Of a DNA stretch of 64,000 bases, positions 8,806-16,583 are shown piece after piece (the first letter of the stretch is position 1; every line of letters starts with the position of its first letter). The stretch is taken from NCBI GenBank assembly GCA_001770725.1, contig MERU01000006.1, forward strand, positions 124,001-188,000, given 5' to 3'. The stretch comes from Burkholderiales bacterium RIFCSPHIGHO2_01_FULL_63_240 (GTDB lineage: Bacteria > Pseudomonadota > Gammaproteobacteria > Burkholderiales > Burkholderiaceae_C). Both the position numbers and the translations under genes were made by a program. The notes under the pieces were generated by a model. That model did no database searches, was not told the origin of the DNA, and worked only from the letters and a program-made list of their open reading frames with translations.

Positions 8806-9303
8806 TCAGGCCGAGGTGGAGTGGATGCTCAGCTCGTTGAGCCGGCCCAGCACCAGGCGGTCACGCGGGTCGATGGTGAGCGTGCAGCCCCGGCCTTCGA
8901 AGCGGTAGTGGTGACCGGTGATGGACGACAGCACGCTGAGCGTGCCTTGGCCGTGGTAGACCGCATGGCAGGCCCCGCGCGGGGTGCGGGCCGTGCTGGC
9001 TGGTGCCGCTTGCGCCTTGTCGCCTGCTGAAGCCGTGGGCTGGCTGGCGCCGCCTTCGGGACGGGATGCCTGCATGGCCGGCCGCAGAGCGGCCTGAGGG
9101 GCCGATGCATGAGAGAACGGTTGCGCCGTCGGCTGCACCGGGTGCGCGGTGTGCGGTGTGGACAGCCAGCGCGAGCGCATGCGGGTTTCGCGCGAAGCTG
9201 CCAGCAGCGGGCGTTCGGCCAGAGGTGGAAAGGGGGCGAAGGGGATGGGGCCGGTGCGGCGGATGGGACGGGCGATCACGGTGAACTCCTGCAGGTCGGA
9301 CAA
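8806..9303 (-). CDS. Hypothetical protein with disordered N-terminus and small C-terminal beta domain
   Basis: A 165-residue protein of unknown function. The first about 115 residues are rich in Pro, Ala, Ser, Thr and Arg and look disordered. The last 50 (AVYHGQGTLSVLSSITGHHYRFEGRG, then DPRDRLVLGRL) look like a short beta-rich domain seen in many proteobacterial hypotheticals (GxxxSSxTGxxYRF ... DxRD pattern). It converges with the GntR gene (22-bp gap). No other reading frame here looks better, but the coding assignment is only moderately secure. Confidence 0.6.
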   Translation of the reverse strand: MSDLQEFTVIARPIRRTGPIPFAPFPPLAERPLLAASRETRMRSRWLSTPHTAHPVQPTAQPFSHASAPQAALRPAMQASRPEGGASQPTASAGDKAQAAPASTARTPRGACHAVYHGQGTLSVLSSITGHHYRFEGRGCTLTIDPRDRLVLGRLNELSIHSTSA

Positions 9304-9340
9304 CGGGCGGATGCCAGTTTGTTGACTGGAGGCCGTGCTG

Positions 9341-9359
9341 AAAATCCCCTTCGGTGGGG
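9341..9359 (-). terminator. Weak terminator-like hairpin after the FIST gene
   Basis: On the minus strand CCCC-ACCGAA-GGGG is followed by ATTTTC, just downstream of the FIST gene stop. The stem is only 4 bp, so the call is weak. Confidence 0.35.
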
Positions 9360-9397
9360 CCTTCTTTTGGGGGTGGGTGTGTAGGGGGGGGAGGGGC

Positions 9398-10678
9398 TCA
9401 GCGCCCGAACACCGTCAGCACCCCCGTGTAGCCATACAGGTGGTGGCGGGCCACCTCGCCGCCAGCGAAGAAGCCGACGATGGGCAGGTTGCCCAAGGCG
9501 TGCGAGATCAGCTCCATCTCGGCGTTCAAGCCACCGAAGTGGGCCCCGCCCCGTCCGGCGCAGCTGATGTAGACCGCGCCCACGGCCTCGCGCCCCGGGT
9601 GCTCGTCGGGGTCGAACTCTTCGCGCACCTCGGCGCAGATGCGCACCAGGTCCTGCCGCGCGGCATGCTGGTTGCGCTGGCAGAAAGCCAGTTGCATGCC
9701 CACTTCGACGTTGTCGGCCAGCGCCACGCCCTGGCGGCCAGGGTCCAGGCCGATGAGGTGGCGCACGCGCGTGTCGGCACCGAAGTGGCGGCCGTGCTCG
9801 AGCAGGTCGCTGTCGGCATCGGTCAGCCCGGCGAGGGTGGCGCGCACCTTGGGCAGGGCCTGGCGCTGCCAGCCTTCGGTCGCGATGGTGGCGGTCATGC
9901 CCAGGTCCTGCAGCAGGCAGGCCAAGGCGGGGCGGCCATCGAGTTCGTAGACCACGTTGCGCTCGGCCCGGGTCACCTCGCGGCGCGGGCCCACCGGCGT
10001 GCAGCCCTGGCTGACGCGTGACACCAGCCGCACCCGCTCCGAAAACGCCACGCCGGACAGGCCACCATGCCACACGCCCTGACTGACGCCGTCGGCCAGG
10101 GGCGGGGCGTCGTCAGAGGGCCAGGCCAGGTGAGGGCTGCCATGGCGACCGGCGCTGAGCCCGCCGAACAGGTAGCCCGTGTCCGTGCGAGCGGCCAGCT
10201 CACCGATCAGTTCGGCCAACTCGGGGCTGCGGGCGTCCGCGTGCACCTGGGCGGTGTGAGCGTGCCAGCGGCTGCCTGGCTGAGCGCCGACCTGCAAGGC
10301 GGGAAGCGGCCTGCGACCGTGAAAGAGCCGGAAGTCCGCAAGGGGCAGGTTGCACACCATCACCGCCAGAGCGGGCTCGTCCATGTACTCGACGCCAGTG
10401 GCCAGCACGCCGGCCCCCACGGCGCCCACCCAGCTCACCTCGGGCATGCGCTCGCGCAAGGCCTGCATCACCTGTTCGGCGCCGTGGGCCAGCTCGTCGG
10501 TCAGGTAGCACCAGCCCAGCGTGGGGCCCAGGTCTTCGACGCCTTGTGCGCTCAGCTGTGCCCAGGCGATTTCCACGGCCAGCTCGGGCAGCGGGTGGGT
10601 GGCGTGGGCGTGCAGGAAGCTCAGCGCAGGCGGTGGCTTCGCGGGCGTGGCGGGCGACGAGGAGGGCGATTGGGGCAC
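9398..10678 (-). CDS. FIST domain signal-transduction protein (FIST_N + FIST_C)
   Basis: A 426-residue cytoplasmic protein of the FIST sensory family. The N-terminal half has FLHAHATHPLPELAVEIAW, a GWCYLTDELAHGAEQVM segment, then VSWVGAVGAGVLATGVEYMDEPALAVMV. The C-terminal half has FEHGRHFGADTRVRHLIGLDP-like and GQRNQHAARQDL-like segments and ends with PIVGFFAGGEVARHHLYGYTGVLTVFG, the typical FIST_C ending. FIST proteins are thought to bind small ligands such as amino acids. The gene starts 21 bp downstream of the PhaM-like gene and is probably co-transcribed with it. Confidence 0.85.
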   Translation of the reverse strand: MPQSPSSSPATPAKPPPALSFLHAHATHPLPELAVEIAWAQLSAQGVEDLGPTLGWCYLTDELAHGAEQVMQALRERMPEVSWVGAVGAGVLATGVEYMDEPALAVMVCNLPLADFRLFHGRRPLPALQVGAQPGSRWHAHTAQVHADARSPELAELIGELAARTDTGYLFGGLSAGRHGSPHLAWPSDDAPPLADGVSQGVWHGGLSGVAFSERVRLVSRVSQGCTPVGPRREVTRAERNVVYELDGRPALACLLQDLGMTATIATEGWQRQALPKVRATLAGLTDADSDLLEHGRHFGADTRVRHLIGLDPGRQGVALADNVEVGMQLAFCQRNQHAARQDLVRICAEVREEFDPDEHPGREAVGAVYISCAGRGGAHFGGLNAEMELISHALGNLPIVGFFAGGEVARHHLYGYTGVLTVFGR

Positions 10679-10699
10679 GGGGGCGGCTCCGTCAGCGGC

Positions 10700-11389
10700 T
10701 CACGCGGCGTCCGAGCCGTTGGCCTTGCGGGCGCGGGGCTTGGACGGGGTCTTGCGAGCGGTCGCGGCCTTGCGCGCCGGCCGGCGGCTGCCCTGTCTCG
10801 GGGCGTTGCCCGCCTTGTCACCCATCATCGTTTCGCCCATGGTTTGCGCGGTCTGGGCCGTCTGTGAAGCCAGGTGCGTGAACTGCTGGGTCAGCGTGTC
10901 CCACCAGCGCATGGGGTTGATCAGCTCGGCTTGCGAGTCCGCCGCTGCGGGTGCGGGGGGCGTGGCCTCTGGAGCGGGGGCAGGCGGCTCGGGCGCCTCG
11001 GGCGGTGCCTCGGCGCTGGCGGTGCGCGCCCGCAAGGCATCGCGCACGGCGTCCATCGACACGTTCATGCCCTGCAGGGTGCTGAGCGTCATCTTCTGGA
11101 CTTCCAGGCCCTGGATCGTCATGGCGATCATGCGGGCGTTCTGCTCCAGCCAGAACTGCACGGTGCGCAGGTCCTGGATGCGCTTGTCGAGCTCTTGTGG
11201 GTCGAGGGTCGGCATGCTCCAGGCGGGCAGGGCGCCGGCCTGCGCGGCCGAGCCTTGCAGGTTGGGCAGGGCGCTGCCCGCCGCCTTCATCCAGTCCTGA
11301 AAGAAATCGAGGCCTGCGCCCAGGCCCGCGAAGGCGGTGCTGCTGGCGCTGGGGCCAGAAGGGTCCGGGCTGGTCGGTCGCGTGGGCAT
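10700..11389 (-). CDS. phaM: PhaM-like polyhydroxybutyrate granule-associated protein
   Basis: A 229-residue protein resembling betaproteobacterial PhaM, which activates PHB synthase PhaC and links granules to the nucleoid. The N-terminus has FAGLGAGLDFFQDWMK and a LDPQELDKRIQDLRTVQFWLEQNARMI helix. A Pro/Ala/Glu-rich linker, a MRWWDTLTQQF segment, and a Lys/Arg/Ala-rich basic tail (SRRPARKAATARKTPSKPRARK) suited to DNA binding follow. ATG 11389 is chosen because AAGGAG lies 6 bp upstream; an upstream extension in frame has no ribosome-binding site. It is divergent from the PhoD-like gene across 109 bp that must hold both promoters. Confidence 0.8.
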   Translation of the reverse strand: MPTRPTSPDPSGPSASSTAFAGLGAGLDFFQDWMKAAGSALPNLQGSAAQAGALPAWSMPTLDPQELDKRIQDLRTVQFWLEQNARMIAMTIQGLEVQKMTLSTLQGMNVSMDAVRDALRARTASAEAPPEAPEPPAPAPEATPPAPAAADSQAELINPMRWWDTLTQQFTHLASQTAQTAQTMGETMMGDKAGNAPRQGSRRPARKAATARKTPSKPRARKANGSDAA

Positions 11390-11498
11390 GGCCGTCTCCT
11401 TGGGGCGCCGGGGGCACCTGGTGTGTTGAACCATTGTGCCCCCAAGCGTTGCGGCCGGGCAGGGGGTGACACCGCTGGCGAGCATAATCGGCGCCTCG

Positions 11499-13091
11499 AT
11501 GCAACGCCGCGATCTTTTCCTCAGCCTGACTCGCCTTGCCGCGGCCCTGGCCTGGCAGCAGGTGTTCTCCGCCGGCGCGCGGGCACAGCCTCACCCCGAC
11601 GAGGCCTGGATGACCCAGGACGACCCCTTTCCCCTGGGGGTGGCCAGCGGCGATCCCCTGCCTGACTCGGTGGTGCTTTGGACCCGGCTGGCGCCACGCC
11701 CCTTGCAAGCCGATGGCGGCATGCCCCAGGTGGCCGTGCCGGTGCGATGGGAGGTCGCCGCCGACGCCCGTTTCACTCAGATCGTGCGCCAGGGTGTGGT
11801 CGTGGCCGAACCGGCGGTGGCGCACAGCGTGCACGTGCTGGCCGAAGGCCTGGCTCCCGGGCGCACCTACCACTACCGATTCGAAGCAGGTGGGCAGCGC
11901 AGCCCCGTCGGGCGCACCCGCACCGCCCCCGACCTGGTCGAGCCGGTGCGTCAGCTGCGCATGGCCCTGGCGTCCTGCCAGCACTACGAGCACGGCTACT
12001 TCACGGCACACCGGGAGATCGCCGCCAGCGACGTCGACCTGGTCCTGTTCGTGGGCGACTACATCTACACGACCCAGGCCCCCAACCACCTCAAGGTGCG
12101 CAGTCACGCGCAGGCGATGGATCCGGAGCCGGCGGGGCGCACCCTGGCTGACTACCGCATCCACCACGCGAACTACAAACTCGACGATGACCTGCGCGCC
12201 TCGCACGCGGCCCACCCCTGGTTGATGGTTTGGGACGATCACGAGGTCATGCCCGACTACACCGGCGACACCGCTCCAGGACTTGATGACCCACAGGCCT
12301 TCGTCGCCGCGCGCGCCGCAGCCTACAAGGCTTACTTCGAGCACATGCCGGTGTCGCCACGCCGCGTGCCCTTCAATGCGAGCATGCCCATGCAAGGCCG
12401 CTACCGCTGGGGTCAGCTTGCCGACATCTGGACACTCGACACCCGCCAGCACCGCGACCCTGCTCTGTGCGGTGAATGGCCGCGTTCGCTCATGCACGGC
12501 AAACTGTTGTGGCGTTGCGATGCCATCGGTGACGATCGCCGCACTTTCCTGGGACAGCAACAGGAAGACTGGTTGGCCGCCGGGCTTGCCGGCAGCGACG
12601 CGCAGTGGAAGTTCATCGCACAGACCACGCAGGTCACCCCGTGGCCGATTCGCTCGCCGCTGGGGCCCCTGACCTACGCCGAAGGCTGGGATGCCTTCCC
12701 GGCAGCGCGAGCCCGCATGATGGAGGCGATTGCTCAGCCTCGCGTGCAGGATGTGGTCTTTCTGGGGGGAGACGTGCACCGTCACGTGGCGGCCAACCTG
12801 CGGCATGAGCCGAGGGACCCCACATCGCCGATCATCGCCAGCGAAGTGGTCACCACGTCGATCACCAGCAAGGGCATGAGCGAGGTGGCCAACGCCTGGA
12901 TCAAGGCAGGCAACCCCGACGTACTGCACATGCGCAGCGACCAGCGCGGCCACGTGATGCTCGACGTCACCCCCCGCGAGGTGCGCTGCGTGTTCCGCGG
13001 CACGCCCCACCCGGTGCGGCCCCAGTCGAAGCTGCGCACCCAGGCGACCTACGTCATCGAGCGGGGCAAGCCGGGTCTGCGCAAGGCCTGA
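11499..13091 (+). CDS. phoD: PhoD-like alkaline phosphatase/phosphodiesterase, Tat-exported
   Basis: A 530-residue secreted phosphatase. The N-terminus MQRRDLFLSLTRLAAALAW resembles a twin-arginine signal, ending near SAGARAQ. A small fibronectin-like PhoD N-terminal domain (PFPLGVASGDPLPDSVVLWTRL, residues about 42-64) precedes the metallophosphatase domain: ASCQHYEHGY, VDLVLFVGDYIY, HPWLMVWDDHEVMPDY and DVVFLGGDVHRH hold the expected Cys, Asp, His and Asn-type ligands of Ca/Fe PhoD enzymes. It releases phosphate from organic phosphodiesters in the periplasm or outside. The open frame extends further upstream, but ATG 11499 starts the signal peptide. Confidence 0.9.
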   Translation: MQRRDLFLSLTRLAAALAWQQVFSAGARAQPHPDEAWMTQDDPFPLGVASGDPLPDSVVLWTRLAPRPLQADGGMPQVAVPVRWEVAADARFTQIVRQGVVVAEPAVAHSVHVLAEGLAPGRTYHYRFEAGGQRSPVGRTRTAPDLVEPVRQLRMALASCQHYEHGYFTAHREIAASDVDLVLFVGDYIYTTQAPNHLKVRSHAQAMDPEPAGRTLADYRIHHANYKLDDDLRASHAAHPWLMVWDDHEVMPDYTGDTAPGLDDPQAFVAARAAAYKAYFEHMPVSPRRVPFNASMPMQGRYRWGQLADIWTLDTRQHRDPALCGEWPRSLMHGKLLWRCDAIGDDRRTFLGQQQEDWLAAGLAGSDAQWKFIAQTTQVTPWPIRSPLGPLTYAEGWDAFPAARARMMEAIAQPRVQDVVFLGGDVHRHVAANLRHEPRDPTSPIIASEVVTTSITSKGMSEVANAWIKAGNPDVLHMRSDQRGHVMLDVTPREVRCVFRGTPHPVRPQSKLRTQATYVIERGKPGLRKA

Positions 13092-13112
13092 AACCTCGGG
13101 GCTGTCTGCAGC

Positions 13113-13679
13113 TCAGCTCAACTCCTGCCTCAGGCGGCTGTGCGCCGGCACGCTGGCGAGCAGGAACTCCATCTGGTCGGCCACGATGCGCCGCCCGCGC
13201 AGGATCATGTCCTCGTGCAGGCTGGGCACATAGGGCAGGTAATACATCGACCAGCCCAGCTCGGACAGCGTGCGGTTGCCCTTGCGGCCGTTGCAGTTGC
13301 GGCAGGCGGTGATGCAGTTCATCCAGGAATCGACGCCACCGCGCGAGACGGGCTGGATGTGTTCGCGGGTGAGGTCGTCGAAGGCAAAACGGTGGCCGCA
13401 GTAGGCGCAGACCTGGCGGTCTCGGGCGAAGAGCTTGGCGTTCGACAGCGCGGGGCTCTGGCGCCAGGCGCGGCTGGGGACGGCGCCGTGCACCGCGACG
13501 ATGGGGTGCAACTCCAGGCGCGATTGCAGGCCGGTGAGGCGCTGGATGCCCCCACGCAGGACCATGAAAGGGTCGCCCAGCGTCCAGGCGACGCTGTCAC
13601 AGGCATACAGGACCGCCGCTTCCCTGGCCGTGAGCCAGGCCTGCGGACGGCCTGACACATCAAGCTGCAGCACGTCCAT
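13113..13679 (-). CDS. HNH endonuclease
   Basis: A 188-residue HNH nuclease. The core is CAYCGHRF (zinc-knuckle cysteine pair), LTREHIQPVSRGG with the catalytic His, DSWMNCITACRNCNGRKGNRT with the Asn and second cysteine pair, in the arrangement of bacterial HNH proteins near DNA-repair or general functions. GGAGG lies a few bases before ATG 13679; the frame is open further upstream. It is a stand-alone gene convergent with phoD (21-bp gap). No partner such as a restriction methylase is nearby, so a housekeeping role is more likely than a restriction system. Confidence 0.85.
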   Translation of the reverse strand: MDVLQLDVSGRPQAWLTAREAAVLYACDSVAWTLGDPFMVLRGGIQRLTGLQSRLELHPIVAVHGAVPSRAWRQSPALSNAKLFARDRQVCAYCGHRFAFDDLTREHIQPVSRGGVDSWMNCITACRNCNGRKGNRTLSELGWSMYYLPYVPSLHEDMILRGRRIVADQMEFLLASVPAHSRLRQELS

Positions 13680-13896
13680 TCGACCTCCACGAGGTGTGAC
13701 TGCACAAGAATAGAGCAGATTCCGTGCCGCGCTCAAGCTTTCGTGTGCCCACGCCGTGGCGCCTGACGCACGTCATGAAGCCGTCACATGGTTGACCCGC
13801 AGGGCCTGACGCGTCGGTTTGACGCCTTCCTGACAGAGTTGCGCAAAAAAAATCACCCAACCCGCTACACAAGCGGCTGGATTTCTGCAAAATAGC

Positions 13897-13908
13897 ACGA
13901 CCGTTCGT
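13897..13908. promoter_or_regulatory. Candidate TetR operator upstream of the beta-oxidation regulator
   Basis: ACGACCGTTCGT is a 10-of-12 imperfect palindrome located 19 bp before the TTG start of the TetR gene, flanked by AT-rich bases. The position suits autoregulation. Only one copy was noticed here. Confidence 0.5.
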
Positions 13909-13927
13909 TTTATTCGGAGGAACGCCC

Positions 13928-14644
13928 TTGTCAGATGTGCTGCCCCAGGACGCCAAGACCGCCGCCGCAGAGGTGGGGCGCGAGCGTGGGCGCGAGCGCG
14001 GTGCACACAAGGGCCAGCAGACCCGGGCGACCATCCTGGAGGCCGCGCTGAACCTGGCCTCCCAGATGGGCATCGAAGGCCTGTCGATCGGGGCGCTGGC
14101 CGAGGTCACCGGCATGAGCAAATCGGGCGTCTTTGCCCACTTCGGCTCGCGCGAGGAGCTTCAGATCTCCGTCATCCGCGAATACCATGAGCGGTTCGAG
14201 GAAGAGGTCTTCCGTCCCGCGATCCGGCAGCCACGTGGCTTGCCGCGTCTGCGCGCGCTCTTTGACAACTGGGTGGCCAAGGTGGCCACTGAAATCGATT
14301 CCGGCTGCATCTACATCAGTGGTGCGGTCGAGTTCGACGATCGCCCGGGACCTGTGCGAGATGCACTGGCCGGCATGGTCCTGCTGTGGCATGGTGCGCT
14401 GGGTCGCGCCATCCGCATGGCGGTCGAGATGGGACATTTGCGGGACGACACCGATCCCATGCAGATGCTCTTTGAAATCCATGGCCTGATCCTCTCGCTG
14501 CACCACGACGCGCGCTTCCTGCGCTCGGCGGGTGCGGAGGACCGGGCCCGAACGGCATTCGAACGCTTGATCCAGCACTACACGCTGGGCGCGGCTTCGG
14601 TGTCGCCTGGACAGGTCGCGCCCTCGGGTGTGACCACTGATTGA
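13928..14644 (+). CDS. TetR-family regulator of the beta-oxidation genes
   Basis: A 238-residue TetR protein. The N-terminal HTH is TRATILEAALNLASQMGIEGLSIGALAEVTGMSKSGVFAHFGSREELQ (about residues 33-80), and the C-terminal ligand domain includes SGCIYISGAVEFDDRPGPVRD and LLWHGALGRAIRMAVEMGHL, as in YxaF/FadR-type acyl-CoA-responding repressors. The start is TTG 13928, supported by GGAGG at 13916-13920 with 7-bp spacing. It precedes the acyl-CoA dehydrogenase by 62 bp on the same strand and probably controls the 14.7-20.2 kb operon. Confidence 0.88.
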   Translation: MSDVLPQDAKTAAAEVGRERGRERGAHKGQQTRATILEAALNLASQMGIEGLSIGALAEVTGMSKSGVFAHFGSREELQISVIREYHERFEEEVFRPAIRQPRGLPRLRALFDNWVAKVATEIDSGCIYISGAVEFDDRPGPVRDALAGMVLLWHGALGRAIRMAVEMGHLRDDTDPMQMLFEIHGLILSLHHDARFLRSAGAEDRARTAFERLIQHYTLGAASVSPGQVAPSGVTTD

Positions 14645-14706
14645 GAACTTTCCCCCAGTCACTTTCACAAGTCAGTTCAACTGCTTTTTTACCGAGGAGC
14701 TTCACG

Positions 14707-16497
14707 ATGCCTTCTTACACCCCCCCGCTGCGCGACATGCAATTCGTGATTCACGAGCTGCTCGGCGCTGTCGATGAACTCAAGCAGATCCCGGCCTACG
14801 CCGATCTGGACGCCGACACCGTCAACGCCGTGCTGGAAGAAGGCGGCAAGTTCGCATCCAAGGTCATCGCCCCGCTGAACCTGGTCGGTGACGTGCAAGG
14901 CTGCGTCCTGAACAAGGAAACCCACGAGGTCAAGACCCCCGATGGCTTCAAGGAAGCCTACAAGCAGTACACCGAAAACGGCTGGTCCGGTCTGTCGGCC
15001 GACCCCGAGTACGGCGGCCAGGGCATGCCCCAGCTGGTCAACCAGGCCGTGTACGAAATGATGAACTCGGCCAACCAGGCCTGGACCATGTACCCCGGCC
15101 TGAGCCACGGCGCCCACGCCTGCCTGGAAGTGCACGGCACCCCCGAGCAAAAGGCCATGTACCTGCCCAAGCTGACCTCGGGCGAATGGACCGGCACCAT
15201 GTGCCTGACCGAGCCGCATTGCGGCACCGACCTGGGCCTGCTGCGCACCAAGGCTGTCCCCCAGGCCGACGGCACCTACAAGATCACCGGCGCCAAGATC
15301 TTCATCTCGGCCGGTGAGCACGACATGGCCGACAACATCATCCACCTGGTGCTGGCCCGCCTGCCGGACGCCCCCGAAGGCTCCAAGGGCATCTCGCTGT
15401 TCGCCGTGCCGAAGTTCAACGTGAACGCCGATGGCTCGCTGGGTTCGCGCAACGGCATCTACTGTGGCGGCCTCGAGCACAAGATGGGCATCCACGGCAA
15501 CGCCACCTGCCAGATGGTGCTGGAAGACGCCGTCGGCACCCTGGTGGGCAAGCCCCATCGCGGTCTGCCCGCCATGTTCGTGATGATGAACGGCGCCCGC
15601 CTGGGCGTGGGCAACCAGTCGCTGGGCCTGACCCAAGTGGCTTACGAGAACGCCGTCAACTACGCCAAGGACCGCGTGCAGATGCGCTCGCTGTCGGGCG
15701 TCAAGCGCCCTGACCTGGCTGCCGACCCCATCATCGTGCACCCCGACGTGCGCAAGATGCTGCTGATCGCCCGTGCCTACGCCGAAGGCGCCCGCGCCCT
15801 GGTGTACTACGTGGCCGTCGAGCTCGACAAGTCGCACAACCACCCCGACGAAGCCGTGCGCAAGGAAGCCGACGACACCGTCGCCCTGCTGACCCCGATC
15901 GTCAAGGCCTTCATCACCGACAACGCCTGGGAAGCCACGCGCCACGCACAGCAAGTGTTCGGCGGCCACGGCTTCATCCACGAGTGGGGCATGGAGCAGT
16001 TCGTGCGCGACGCCCGCATCAACATGATCTACGAAGGCACGAACACCGTGCAGTCGCTGGACCTGCTGGGCCGCAAGGTGCTGGGTGACGGCGGCGCCAA
16101 GCTGACCGCCTTCGGCAAGAAGATCGGCCGCTTCGTCAAGGAAAACGCCGACAACGAAGCCATGCAGGAGTTCACCAAGCCCCTGGCCGACCTGGGCCAG
16201 AAGGTGCAGGCCTTCACCATGGAAATCGGCATGAAGGGCATGCAGAACCCCGACGAAGTGGGCGCCGCAGCCGTCGACTACCTGCGCGTGGTCGGCCACC
16301 TGGTCTACGCTTACTTCTTCGCCCAGTCGGCCAAGATCGCCCTGGAAAAGCAAGGCTCCGGCGACACCTTCTACAAGGCCAAGCTGGCCACCGCCCGCTT
16401 CTACTTCGCCAAGCTGGTGCCGGAAGTCGAAACCGCGATGATCACCGCCAAGGCGGGTCTGAAGCCCCTGATGGAAATGGACGAAGCCCTGTTCTGA
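14707..16497 (+). CDS. Acyl-CoA dehydrogenase, large (about 600-residue) FadE/DmdC-like type
   Basis: A 596-residue FAD enzyme that introduces the alpha-beta double bond into acyl-CoA. Visible elements are the N-terminal ACAD extension YTPPLRDMQFVIHELL, MCLTEPHCGTDLG and KIFISAGEHD in the flavin/substrate middle domain, QVFGGHGFIHEWGMEQFVRDARI and MIYEGTNTVQSLDLLGRKVL, where Glu443 of YEGTN is the likely catalytic base. The extra C-terminal domain places it with the large acyl-CoA dehydrogenases often annotated as DmdC-like. GAGGAG precedes ATG 14707. First enzyme of a fadE-fadN-fadA set whose content matches the Bacillus fadNAE operon. Confidence 0.92.
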   Translation: MPSYTPPLRDMQFVIHELLGAVDELKQIPAYADLDADTVNAVLEEGGKFASKVIAPLNLVGDVQGCVLNKETHEVKTPDGFKEAYKQYTENGWSGLSADPEYGGQGMPQLVNQAVYEMMNSANQAWTMYPGLSHGAHACLEVHGTPEQKAMYLPKLTSGEWTGTMCLTEPHCGTDLGLLRTKAVPQADGTYKITGAKIFISAGEHDMADNIIHLVLARLPDAPEGSKGISLFAVPKFNVNADGSLGSRNGIYCGGLEHKMGIHGNATCQMVLEDAVGTLVGKPHRGLPAMFVMMNGARLGVGNQSLGLTQVAYENAVNYAKDRVQMRSLSGVKRPDLAADPIIVHPDVRKMLLIARAYAEGARALVYYVAVELDKSHNHPDEAVRKEADDTVALLTPIVKAFITDNAWEATRHAQQVFGGHGFIHEWGMEQFVRDARINMIYEGTNTVQSLDLLGRKVLGDGGAKLTAFGKKIGRFVKENADNEAMQEFTKPLADLGQKVQAFTMEIGMKGMQNPDEVGAAAVDYLRVVGHLVYAYFFAQSAKIALEKQGSGDTFYKAKLATARFYFAKLVPEVETAMITAKAGLKPLMEMDEALF

Positions 16498-16583
16498 TCG
16501 ACAGGCTGTCACAGGGAGGTTGCACACCAAGGGCAGCCTCCCTTCTTTCCGTCTCCATTCACTGAGTTCCTCGAGGAGAGAAC

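Noticed and set aside
10818..13010. A 730-codon open frame on the minus strand
   Set aside because: Shadow of the PhoD-like and PhaM-like genes; composition is not protein-like.
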